Source: Blakeslea trispora (taxonomy: Eukaryota > Mucoromycota > Mucoromycetes > Mucorales > Choanephoraceae). Taken from it: a stretch of 64,000 bases of DNA. A program made the translations under genes and the position numbers. Below, piece by piece: positions 36,081 to 46,339 of the stretch; the stretch's first letter is position 1, and every line of letters begins with the position of its first letter. The notes under the pieces were generated by a model. That model ran no database searches. It had not been told where the DNA came from and was given only the letters and a program-made list of their open reading frames with translations. The stretch lies in contig JAIWNE010000054.1 of assembly GCA_025331445.1 (NCBI GenBank), positions 124,001 to 188,000 on the forward strand, given 5' to 3'.

Positions 36081-36268
36081 AACAGAAAAAAGTGAATAGA
36101 AAAAATAAATGAATAAAAAAAAGCCGGGTAAACAGAACTTTTATTTTTTTTTGCATCAATGACGCATGTTCAAAGCCAATCAATGACTGAGATTCAATTA
36201 TGTAATGCTTAAATTTCATGCGTGTTTTCTGAAACTTTTTATGTGATCCTTTTACTGAATTAATTTCA

Positions 36269-37974
36269 TTAGATAATCAAGCGCTTTTTATTCAAAAAAA
36301 CTGCATCTACTGATTTACACTTGAAGTTAACGTATCCATGTTGAGCAAGTGAATGGAATTCATTAGCCTCACCCAAGGATGTGTCTTGTCCATTTCCTAG
36401 CTCAAGAACGCTAAACATGGCATTCAGTTGTTGCATGTCGATAGCCTCTATTTTTTGAAAAGGTCGAGCTAGTACAGGGATATTGTTGGGGTTTTCTCGA
36501 TAGGCATCTGCATAATACCATCCATCTTTCTCTTCTTGTATCTGTGTTATATGAAACAGTTGAACTATTTTATCATAAGGGGCTTTCTTGACACGCATAC
36601 GACGACCTATCTTTAACTTGCGCAACTGTTGGTGTGGTAGGCAGATGTCAATCTTGTATTGATGATGTATTTCCTGCATTGGGTAAAGCCGGACGTCATT
36701 TAGAGTCAAGGATTCAAGATGGTAGCAGAGGGTAGCAATAGGATGAAAGAAATCATCTGGCAGGACACACTGGACAAGCTTTATCTTTCTTAATGGATGC
36801 TCTATAATACCTTGTGTTTGGTCGGGTGAAGCACATAGATTGACCTGAACAAGACACAAAGAAGTTAAGCGAGAAAAAGAGAGCAATACTACGTCCAAGT
36901 CAATCGTGCCTGTCAAGAAAAAGGATCCATTCAATCTCAGATGCTGCAATCCAGGACATGCTTGGCCAATCAACTGAATGATGGCATGACTTGTCCTGTT
37001 GTGCGGTAAACCGAGAGAAATGCTTTGAATAGTCGAAAGATGGCCTGTACTGAACAGATGATGACAGATACTTGAGCAAGTGCCACACACTGCACACAAG
37101 GCAAGTCTGTGCAGGCATCTTTGGCGTTGCTCTAATTGCTGAAAGAAGTGGGGTTCAATCTTGACACCACAGAGATCAACATGGACAAGTTTGGGACAAT
37201 CTGACCAAAATCGACTGTACAGTCCTACATCATGCGGCTCAGTTGTACCTCTAGTGTCACTCAATCGATCTTTCTTGTGGTTCTTGAGTTCCAGAGATTC
37301 AAGCTGAGGATAAAGACGGCCGAGATAGGGTAGCCATGAATGAGGTTGATCCAAGCCACTGCATGAACGCAACTTGAGTACCTTGATGCTCTGAATAGGT
37401 TCGTGGAGCTGCGTTGTAGACTCAGGTGCCGTTGCTTGTGCTCCTTCTACTGTCAAATGCATAAGAGAAGGACAGTGTTGATGAATGGATTCCAACAGAT
37501 AGGCTGTGATGTTCATGCCACTCAAATCAAACAAAGACAGTGTCTCTAGCTTGGGATGATAGGAGAGTATGTCCATCAATGAATCTACAGTCAGTGGCTT
37601 TCTGAGTGAAAGAGACGTGATGTGCTGAAAAGAGCGATAAAAGGACAGAACAGTTGCTGCATTGGATTCAAAGACATGATCTGATATCCAAACATGAAGT
37701 GATTGCAAGTAAGGCAGAGATGCCTGAACCATTCTCATGTTGTCTTCAAACAAATGAAAATTGGTTATTCGAATTGACGAACATATTGGTGATATCTGGA
37801 GGCCTTTAAGAATTGAGCAAAATTGTAACGACAGTGAATTGAGACGTCACTGTAGAGAAACAAGATAAAGGTGTCATGAAAGAGGTGGTTGACAAGCAAA
37901 AGTTGATAATAGTCATTGTGGGAAAGATACTGGCTAATACATTGTGTTATTTCAAAAGGTAAAGAATGTATCAT
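36269..37974 (-). pseudogene. F-box/LRR gene broken by a single frameshift
   Basis: The N-terminal frame (from 37974) holds the F-box LPFEITQCISQYLSHNDYYQ and runs to ...YHQYVRQFE, then a TAA at 37765-37767. The next frame takes over at once (ITNFHLFEDNMRMVQASLPYLQSLHVW) and continues for almost 500 codons of leucine-rich repeats to the stop at 36269. One base missing near 37764-37768 explains the shift; no GT-AG intron fits the phases. The whole is a paralogue of the intact gene at 22715-24397. It may be a true pseudogene or an assembly error; the remainder has no other stop, which argues for a recent lesion or an error. Confidence 0.75.
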
Positions 37975-39879
37975 TTACCTTGGTGAAAGGAAAAGAAAAA
38001 GAGACAAAGTGTGTGAAAGTGATGTGATATTTATGCGTTTCAGAAAAACAAAAAAAAAATCGTGTAACCAGACAAATTGTTGGTCTCTACCTTCCACATT
38101 TGCAATCTATTATATACTCTGTATTTCTCTTTGTTTTTTTTCATTGTTTCTCGAAGCTACAAGACTTGAAAGCACTCCACTTATGATGCCTTTGTGAGCA
38201 GAGTTTCCTTTGATGAACCCATAAAGATAGCAAAAAAAAAAAAAATACATGGCTTAGCTTCGTTGCTGCGGCATGTTGTATTTGGTCTTGCACATGCTTG
38301 TGTGTAATGACATTCAAGTCCAAGAAAACTTAAATTTTCCAGAAAATAAATGCCTGTTCCTTTTGGCAGAAAATAAATGATAAGAGCTGTAAACAAGCTA
38401 AGCGTAGGAACGAGTAGCAAGTTGTTGATGTATGTAAATAGGGCTTTGTTCATAAAGAAAGCAATAGATGATTTAATATACAGAATGACTACGAAAACTG
38501 TAGTTATCAATAGTAAGTATGTTGCTATCATTTTACTATACAGATAATTTCCTCTGTTATCAATTTGCTACGATTCATTTTGTCTTTAGTTTGCTTCCAA
38601 AATTGGCATCCAACGTTTCTCTAGAAGATTTCCCTTATGTTTAGAACAAACTAAAACAATTCTGCCTTATCCGTACATTGTCATTTCAGAATTTAAAAGA
38701 CAACAAGTGCAAGTTTGCACTGCCTTGCTGAAAAGTATAGAATGAACAGAATCCTTGTAGCGTATCTGAAGGGGAATCAATCCTTTTTTTTTGTCAGACG
38801 ATAAAAGACAAAACCTCCCTACTGTCGTTAGGCAAATAAACTGAATAGATCATAAAAAACAAAGAAAGCATAAAAAATGTATAGAAATGACAAAAAGAGG
38901 GTGGTATAATCATGTCTATAGTTTAGCATGGACTCTTCAAATGTATTCTACTCTTAGGTAGCCACTTTCAGTTATTCTGGCAATATCGTTCATCTTGAGT
39001 ATAAGAGAGAACAATTGCTTTTTTCTGACAAGGGTATAGAGTGTTTCTTTTTGAATCAGGAGACTGTTGTTTTTTGTGCAAGAGAATACAAGGTGATTTA
39101 AGAAAAACAATAGGCCTTCGTGTCAACTCAGGTGGTAATAAGATTGGGTAATGAAAAAAGCCTTGCTGAATCTTTGTGTTAACAGCAAAAACTTATTTCA
39201 ATCGAAACCAAAGACCAAGTCACTTGCTTGCTGCTATTGTCTTCTGTTGTCTTCTATAGTCTGCTATCATATGCCTAACATACTATTACTCTTTCATGTA
39301 ATCAAAATAGAAAAACAAAAATCGATGCATCTGCTCTACATGCATTATATCAGCTGGGCTTGCGTTTCAGTTTGCTTCCTCCTTTGCCGAACTGAATTGA
39401 GCCAGATTCAAATCGCTTTGGTCATAACGACATTTACCATCGTGTAGCATAGACATCTCTTCTCATTTTCTATCAACACCCATTATTTGTTATAGATGTA
39501 GTCTCAAAGAAAAAGAGTCTTTACTTGTAAATGTTTATTTATAAAGTCCATCCACTCAAAGCACTAAGAACACTCAAACCAATAAAAATATTTCTGAAAG
39601 CTCGATCAACATATGGATTAAACTTTGAAAAATTGGAAAGTTTCAATGCAGAGACATTTTATTGACTCGTTTCAAGTTCATCTTTTGTTGGGTTCTGTAA
39701 TGTAAATAGCTCTTTTATTTGTCAAATAGAAAAAAAAAGAAAGAAAATCCCATTCTTTAAAGAACTTGTATTTTATTGAAAACACAAGGCAACTTTTGAT
39801 TTGATCGCGTGAACACCCCTCCTCCTTTGAAAAGTATAGCTTTAGCTTGATGCGTTATTTGATCAAACCAAAAAAAAAA

Positions 39880-40137
39880 ATTGGAGAGTGTAACTCTTTG
39901 TCGTGCTTCTATATTGATATCAACAATGTACCATCTAGTCGCCATCAAAGCCAAAGTCAAACAACAATGAAATACTATGATCAGCAATATTCTTTGTTCT
40001 ATTTGATTGTGTTATTGCATATTTCCTAATTAGACAAGGCTCTCGATTATGCAGCTCAAAATATCCTCAAAGAAGAAAATAATGTAGATAAAGTCGATGC
40101 AAATGTCCTGTTGGCAAAACTTTGCGCAACACATTGA
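39880..40137 (+). pseudogene. Coding-like relic, two open segments
   Basis: One open segment reads LESVTLCRASILISTMYHLVA... up to a TGA at about 39968, then after a TAATTAG acceptor-like sequence a second reads DKALDYAAQNILKEENNV followed by DKVDANVLLAKLCATH and a stop at about 40137. Both have normal, helix-rich composition like a TPR-type protein. The segment between could be an intron starting at a lost donor. No start or further exons are found, so it is probably a remnant. Confidence 0.2.
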
Positions 40138-41698
40138 CATATATTGCAGAGTGACAAATGTGGCGCCTACCTTGTTTATTACATTTCAAGGCCACACATA
40201 CCATTGTCTATTAGTTGATTGAGGCTCAAGTTCCAAAAGCAAAGCCCAAAAAAAAAAGCTGAAAGTCTATACACTGGTTGCTTAGGAAACAGACTAATTG
40301 CGTGTCTATATTAAGCATCTACCTCACTCATTTATGTTGTCTCAGGGAAAAAGCAGAGAATGTCTGCTCGATAGAAATTAATGTAGACTGATATATTATT
40401 TCGACTTTCTAACCTGATTATGGCAACTGTTAATAATTTGATAAAGAAATTGCCATCGATCGTTTTGTTACTTTAATGCACATGAACTCAATAAGGTCTG
40501 GATGTACCTTACGCCATACAACAGTTGCATAGGAAAAAATAAGAAGAACAAAAAAAAACTACTAACGAGCAAAGAAGTTCTTGTACTTGAGTCTGAACTG
40601 GTTGAATCGACTCAGTGTTCATGCAACAGCAATACTATACATTAATAACAAGCGTCATTACGACAATTGATCAGCCTGAATGTGTTTACCCCCCCTTAGG
40701 ACTGCAATCGTCCACCTAAACCAAGCCATTCTTTTTTATTCTTCTTCTATATACTCGTATCCCTTGTACCGGCAATATCTATGCTATCCTGTATTTGCAA
40801 TCACATATGCTCATTTCTCTTTATAAATTGATTTATCTTTCCCATAAGACCATGTTAATTTAGAGCTAATAAACTTAATTATACAGTTGCTGATAAAGGA
40901 TGCTGGGCATGAAAGTAAATCGTCAATTAGTTTGTCAAAATAATGCTATTTCATTTGGAGCATAAATGATCGTTGTGCTATTAATAGCCTGATGAGAGTC
41001 ACTTGAAACAATCATTTATAGTTCGTTTTTAATAACTTTACCAAACATAGCATATAAACAATGAAGGCTGGAAAAAAAACAAGGAAAGAAAGAAATACAG
41101 ATCTCAGCCACTACTTGGCACTTGTAGTTGACTATCCTAGAGTTGGTTTTATGTACAGAACAGCGTTTTATAAGTTAGTATGATGTTATTGAATGTACAC
41201 TAAAAACACACGAGTATGTTTAGCACAAGCTATACTTCAAAGGGTTGCACAACTAAAAAAACCTTCAATGATTTTTTCCAGAAAATAGTTACCAATTTAA
41301 TAATGCAACTTATACAGACGGAGTCTGTAAAATAAAAAACGAAATGATGGCGTCTGCATTCTCCTTTTTATCTATCGCGTCCAAATGATGCATTTTTTTT
41401 TTATTATTCACTCAATTGCACTGACTTTGTTCTGTAACAACAGCCCATTGTTTTGTTTGTTTTAAATAAAGAGAGTAGGGGTATAACTGAAAAAAAAAGT
41501 CTCGTTTCCTAAAACGTATGTTTCTAATTTTACAAAATCTGGACTCTCTGTAAATCATCGGTTTAAATTGTCCTTGGCGATCTTTTTTGATTGGGCAAGA
41601 AAAAGATAGACTAAAAAAAAAAAGAAACCAATTTCGCAAATAGAATAACTAAGCCTGATTCCTGATTAAAATTAGAGCTAATTCAAGGTATTAGGGAC

Positions 41699-41748
41699 CA
41701 ACAATCTGCTATTATTAGATTGTTGACATCATCCTGTTATGGATGTCA
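41699..41748. repeat. Two adjacent, slightly overlapping hairpins
   Basis: CAACAATCT (41699-41707) pairs with AGATTGTTG (41717-41725); TGACATC (41724-41730) pairs with GATGTCA (41742-41748). Arms are perfect. The site lies about 130 bp before the GPI-protein start, so it could be a regulatory structure or a transposon footprint. Confidence 0.5.
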
Positions 41749-41807
41749 GCGATCATCTTTCGTTAGTGTTCGTTTTATTAAAATCGTTCAAAGTTGAAAA
41801 AAAAACA

Positions 41808-41815
41808 TATAAATA
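41808..41815 (+). promoter_or_regulatory. TATA box of the GPI-anchored protein gene
   Basis: TATAAATA stands 61 bp before the ATG at 41876, at normal distance for a short leader. It is the clearest TATA element in the window and fits a strongly regulated wall-protein gene. Confidence 0.55.
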
Positions 41816-41875
41816 AGCCAACCATTTGTTCTTTTCAATTCTTTATTCTAAACACACATATACTCAAATTTTAAA

Positions 41876-43075
41876 ATGAAAGCTTCTTTCCTCTCTATTA
41901 TTGTTGCTGCTGCTGCTATTGTCTCTGCTGCTCCTCAAGCCACTACTGAGTCTACTTCCACACCAACCACTCCAGGTGCTTCTCAAAGTGGACCTCTTTC
42001 TCTCACTGCACCCCTTCAAGGATCTACTTGGACTATCGGCAACCAAGAAACTGTCAGTTGGCAAAACGTTCAAGACAATATCGGCAAAGTCTTAATCAAC
42101 TTGATGCAAGGTGATCCTAATGCTCTCAAGCTGGTCCAGACTTTAGCACAAGATGTAGATGCTTCTCTTGGCAACACAACCGTAACTGTTCCCGAAAATG
42201 TGACAGCTGGAAACGATTATGCATTGGCTGTAGGAACAGATCCCAGTCAGATGGCCTATATTGGTGGAATGGCAATTTCCAGCGAAAACAACAGTACTGA
42301 CTCGGATGTAAGCGCTGGTACAACCGCATCTGTTGACACTGGTGCTGTATCTGAAGACTCTACTACTGGCGCTGGCGCTGAAGATTCTACTGCTGGTGCC
42401 GAAGACTCAACTACCGAAACCGGTGCCGAAGACTCAACCACTGAAGCTAGTGCTGAAGATTCTACTGCTGGTGCTGAAGATTCTACTGCTGGTGCTGAAG
42501 ACTCAACCACTGAAACTGGTGCTGATACCCAAGAATTTTCTAACGGTGTCGATGCTAACACTCAAGAATCTTCTACTGGTGTTGATGCTCAAGAATCTGC
42601 TACTGGCGCTGATGCTCAAGAACTCAATACTGATGCCAATACCGAAAGTAACAACCATGCCAAGCGACAAGCTGAAGAAACTGAAACCGAAAATTCTCCT
42701 GTCTCTTCTGCCATCTCTAGAGCTGCTGGTGCTGCTTCTTCCGCTGTTGCTGGTGTCACATCAGTCGGTGAAACAGGTACTTCTGCTGTTGCTGGTGGTG
42801 CTTCTTCTGCTGTAAGTGGAGCTGGTTCTGCTGCCACTGGTGCCCCTACTGCTGCTGGTTCTGTAGGCGCTGCTATCACTTCTGCTGCTGCCTCTGCTGG
42901 CGCTGCTGCTTCCTCTGCTGTTGGATCTGCTGCTAATTCTGCTGCCTCTGCTGCTGGAACTGCTGCTGCTCGTCCTTCTGCATCAAGCCCTGGAAACACC
43001 TCTGGTGCTGGCCGCAACTTGGCTTCCGGTATTGCTTTGGCCGTCCCTGCCATCGCCGCTCTTGTCTTCGCTTAA
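41876..43075 (+). CDS. GPI-anchored, Ser/Thr/Ala-rich cell-surface protein with KRE9/KNH1-like domain
   Basis: A 399-residue intronless protein. A signal peptide (MKASFLSIIVAAAAIVSA) precedes a KRE9/KNH1-type N-terminal domain (about 38-135; PLQGSTWTIGNQETVSWQN... and WT/VSW pattern, N-glycosylation sites NTT, NVT, NNS). Then comes a tandem repeat region of the unit (A)EDST(T/A)xxGA, about 150-225, a dibasic KR site (HAKRQ) suited to Kex2 cleavage, an Ala/Ser/Gly-rich stalk and a C-terminal GPI signal (NTSGAGRNLASG then IALAVPAIAALVFA). It should be wall- or membrane-attached. The function of the domain is not certain; KRE9/KNH1 relatives act in beta-1,6-glucan formation. Long open frames in other phases come from the GCT-rich codons. 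Confidence 0.88.
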   Translation: MKASFLSIIVAAAAIVSAAPQATTESTSTPTTPGASQSGPLSLTAPLQGSTWTIGNQETVSWQNVQDNIGKVLINLMQGDPNALKLVQTLAQDVDASLGNTTVTVPENVTAGNDYALAVGTDPSQMAYIGGMAISSENNSTDSDVSAGTTASVDTGAVSEDSTTGAGAEDSTAGAEDSTTETGAEDSTTEASAEDSTAGAEDSTAGAEDSTTETGADTQEFSNGVDANTQESSTGVDAQESATGADAQELNTDANTESNNHAKRQAEETETENSPVSSAISRAAGAASSAVAGVTSVGETGTSAVAGGASSAVSGAGSAATGAPTAAGSVGAAITSAAASAGAAASSAVGSAANSAASAAGTAAARPSASSPGNTSGAGRNLASGIALAVPAIAALVFA

Positions 43076-43574
43076 TTTGAGAAGTAATATATCCTTCGTC
43101 ACATACTCGTAGAAAAAACATCATATTATTTTTGCTTTGCTTATTTATTGATTATCAAACCCATAACAGCATCATGTACAATTCTCTCATAAAATAAAAT
43201 AAAATCATACTTTTTCTTTTAATTGATATAGTAATCGATATAAATCACCATTTTCTTTTTCTATTTTATTGAGTCTAGACTTGTAAAAGTATGAAGATTT
43301 TCTTCATAATGCAACTTAGTCCGTACTTATCTGTATGTCTAATTGTACTTTTGTCAAATAGACATAACAACCTACAAAACAAAAAGAATTCATACATAAG
43401 AATGTCACAACGATAAACTGTATCTTATCCTAAGAGAAGGCGACAACAATGAAATCAATAGACACTTTATTACAAAAAAAAAAAAGGACAGCAAAAAGTA
43501 TACCAGTTCTAAATAAATTGTACAGACATTACACACACACACACATACATGGAATTAAAGTTTTTTTTTTTTAT
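43076..43574. other. Spacer between convergent genes
   Basis: 499 bp with 3' untranslated sequence of both neighbours, an ACAC run near 43533-43545 and a T run at 43561-43572. No gene seen. Confidence 0.65.
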
Positions 43575-44934
43575 CTAAAATCTACGCTTGGCAGCTCTTC
43601 TGGCAGCAGCAGCAGCTTGTTGTCTTTCACGAACAGCTCTCTCCTTTTCCAACTTTTCATAGTGCACTTGTTGATCCTTAAAGTTTTCCATGAAACCCTT
43701 GGTGTTCTTTTGAAGTTCTTCAGGGCGTTTCTTTAGTTGAGGAATATTCAAGACCTTACGAATAGAAGGATTCTTGAGAGCCAGAATTTGACCAATAGAG
43801 AAAAAGTTGGAAGTAACCCAATAGACAAAGACACCACTGGGCATCCAAGCAGTGAAAGGAACCATCAAAACAGTAAGACCACGGAACACATTCTTCATGC
43901 CCTTACTTTGAGGATTAGCAGCACCAGCTTCAGTGCCAGCTTCCAATACAGCCATCACACCCAAAGCACTGACAGCAGGAAGAACGTAGTAAGGATCCTT
44001 CTCAGACAGATCAGTGAACCATAACAAACCTTGGTCTTGTAAGCCAGGCACAGGGACTTCAGCCATGCTACGGATGGCCATGAAGAAGGAGATCATGACA
44101 GGCATCTGAATTAAGGGAAGGCCCATGGACTTCATGGGATGACATTCGTTCTTTTTAAACAATGTCTGGATTTCCTGTGTATATTTGCCTGTGGCCAAGG
44201 AATCGCCCTGCGATTGAGCTGACTTGAGGTTATCCATAATACGTGTCACTTCAGGGTTGATGTTCATCAGGCGAGCGTTGTTTCTCTGGATCTTGATCAT
44301 CAATGGCAAGAGAGCAAGACGAACAGCTACAGTAGCCATGGCAATAGTACCCCACCATGGTAGACCACTGTAGATGTGAATGTATTCAAACATGGCTTCT
44401 AAACCGCCCACAGGTGTAAAATTACATAGCCCAAGTGCTTTGAAATCGCCAATTTGTGCAGTAGCATTGACCAATGCGTCAGGCGAGGTGGTCTGTGTAG
44501 CTTGTTGAATCAATTCCTTGGCAGAGTCTGTCAAGGTCTCGTTTTCAACTTTATCAGAGGCTTCTGTGCTAAGGTGGCGAACGTTAATAGCTGACATGTT
44601 GCCGAGGATGCGTGCTTGATTGTTCTTCACTGCTCTTTGTGCGATCATGCTTAAGGGTTGGATCTTTCTGCTGTTAGATAATAATCCTGTTGACATCTTT
44701 TCGATACATGTTAGTTGGATAAAGAAGAAGCAAAGGGCATTGTTGTTCGTTTTATCGCTAAATGTCCTTTGTTATCAAAAGAAAAAAAAAAAAGCTTACC
44801 ATGCGAGAAGCATTGGCAGTTTGTGCAATACGACCTAAAGCACTATGTAAACTTAGTAATGTATTCTCAGTTTAACTTCAGAAATCAAACATGACTCACT
44901 TCTTGTTGACAAAGCGACCAGAGAATCTAAGCAT
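43575..44934 (-). CDS. OXA1: Mitochondrial inner-membrane insertase
   Basis: OXA1 inserts mitochondrially made and imported proteins into the inner membrane. Exons 44934-44900, 44842-44800 and 44696-43575 yield 399 residues. The first two exons (MLRFSGRFVNKNALGRIAQTA...) are basic and free of acids, as a presequence should be; without them the protein would start at MSTGLLSNSR, also basic. The YidC/OXA1 core shows GLPWWGTIAMATVAVRLALLP, ECHPMKSMGLPLIQMPVMISFFMAIR-type text, a PYYVLPAVSALGVMAVLE segment and FTAWMPSGVFVYWVTSNFFSIGQ, about five TM helices, then a Lys/Arg-rich coiled-coil tail that binds mitoribosomes. Confidence 0.95.
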
Positions 44935-45185
44935 GATATAGGTCTGTAAAGAGAGGGAGTAAAGAAAAGAGTACCTTAACAAAAGAATCCACAGCTTCAT
45001 TTTACCCCAGTTTATTCATGCCCCGCCTCTAGGATTCAGAAAAAAATAAAAAAGCAAGTCCTTAGACAAGTCACGTACGCAGCGAGTAGAATGATTTGAA
45101 ACTGTCAAAATCCAGATAGAGAAATTCTGGCCCTGGGGGGAATCCTTTTTTCTATTTTTTTTTTCTATTATTTGCATTTTACATT
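44935..45185. promoter_or_regulatory. 251-bp divergent promoter of OXA1 and ATP11
   Basis: The start codons of two mitochondrial biogenesis genes face away from each other across this segment. It contains a GC-rich patch (CCCCGCCTC near 45016) and T runs before ATP11; no TATA box was seen. Confidence 0.7.
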
Positions 45186-46238
45186 ATGCTTTCTCGTATC
45201 TCGCGCCAAATCACCAGCCATGTTGGTGCTTACCGTAAAAATGCCTATGCCACCTTACAAAACAACATCTTGGGTTCAAGAACAGGTAAGAATATAACAA
45301 GCGAGAGCCGAGAAGAAAACATGACAAGCTAACATTATCATTGTTTATTAGTTCAGAATAGATTTTTGAATGCACAAGTCCGCCCAATTGACTTTGAAAG
45401 TAAATATGCCGATAAGATTAAAGATATGGCCAAGAAGTAAGTCAACATTTGATTTCCTAGTTGACATTTTGTTGATCGATTCAATAGGCAAGGATTAACA
45501 GTAGAGGAATTAAAGCAGAAGATGAAAGACGATGCCCTTAAGAGATTTAAAGCAGCTCAACCCAAGCCAGTGGAACCCAAGGTTGCTAAAGAGACCGTCA
45601 AGAAAGCGAGTGCATCTACTATCGCAGCTAAATCCAAGTTGCCTTATGACTCTTCTGCACCTACATTAGATAAGTTTGTAAAGCTTGAATTATTGGAACA
45701 GGAAACACCCGAGAACATTGAGAAAATTTGGAATGCAGGTCATGCCAACAAGGATTGTATTACAGCTGCCATTCCAGCTGATGTTTACAACAAGCTCTAT
45801 GAACGTGGCCAAAAGTACCCAATGGTAAGTTTAGAGCAAAACAACTACTTTCTTGTCTCATGTTTTGTATGTTAGTTTGTTGTCCCTATGCCTCGTGAAG
45901 AAGGTGTCGAATTCTTTTTCCTTCAATTCAACTTTAACCAGTGCAACTTCACTTCCTTATTGGAATACAAGACAAAGGGAACCGAAGCTAGACCTTTCTT
46001 GACCTTAACACACTTTACTGAATTGCAAGACTCAAAGGGCATTGTGTTAATGAAGGGTGATATTAATGATGATCCTCGTATGATCACTACTGCTAATGCA
46101 CAATTCTTGGCATTTGCTCTTCAACAATTCTACGTAACTGGTGGACCAGACAAGTTGAAGTTGGTCGAAAAGTTCCACACTGCACCTGGACAATTTGATT
46201 TCAATGAACTTATTAAAGCTGTTGAAACTGTTGTTTAA
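45186..46238 (+). CDS. ATP11: F1-ATPase assembly factor ATP11
   Basis: ATP11 (human ATPAF1) chaperones the beta subunit during F1 assembly in the matrix. Exons 45186-45285, 45352-45436, 45488-45824 and 45876-46238 give 294 residues. The N-terminus MLSRISRQITSHVGAYRKN is a mitochondrial presequence. The ATP11 core runs from TLDKFVKLELLEQETPENIEKIW through FVVPMPREEGVEFFFLQF and FTSLLEYKTKGTEARPFLTLTHF to GDINDDPRMITTANAQFLAFALQQFY. All phases agree. Confidence 0.95.
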
Positions 46239-46339
46239 GTCTTGTAGAAGTCACATTTTTTTTTAAAAAAAAGAAAAAGAATAAATATGCATTTTCTCTC
46301 TTTTCTTTCTCGATATTTGACCTGTTTTTTTTTCTATTC

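Larger units (their letters stand above)
37975..41807. other. 3.8-kb region without a recognisable intact gene
   Basis: Nothing intact is seen on either strand. One coding-like relic (39880-40137) and a pair of hairpins (41699-41748) are listed separately. A 116-codon hydrophobic minus-strand frame at 38181-38531 lacks conserved features. Base composition is mixed, with many short A/T runs. Confidence 0.5.

Noticed and set aside
38181..38531. 116-codon hydrophobic minus-strand frame
   Set aside because: Phe/Ile/Leu-rich as expected from AT-rich DNA, ends with a poly-Phe run, no splice or motif support. A lineage-specific membrane peptide cannot be excluded.
42333..42815. 160-codon Leu/Val-rich frame inside the GPI-protein gene
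   Set aside because: It is the shifted reading of GCT/TCT/ACT-rich repeats; the real frame has signal peptide, domain and anchor.
42616..43053. 145-codon antisense Ala/Glu-rich frame
   Set aside because: Antisense reading of Ala/Ser codons of the same gene.
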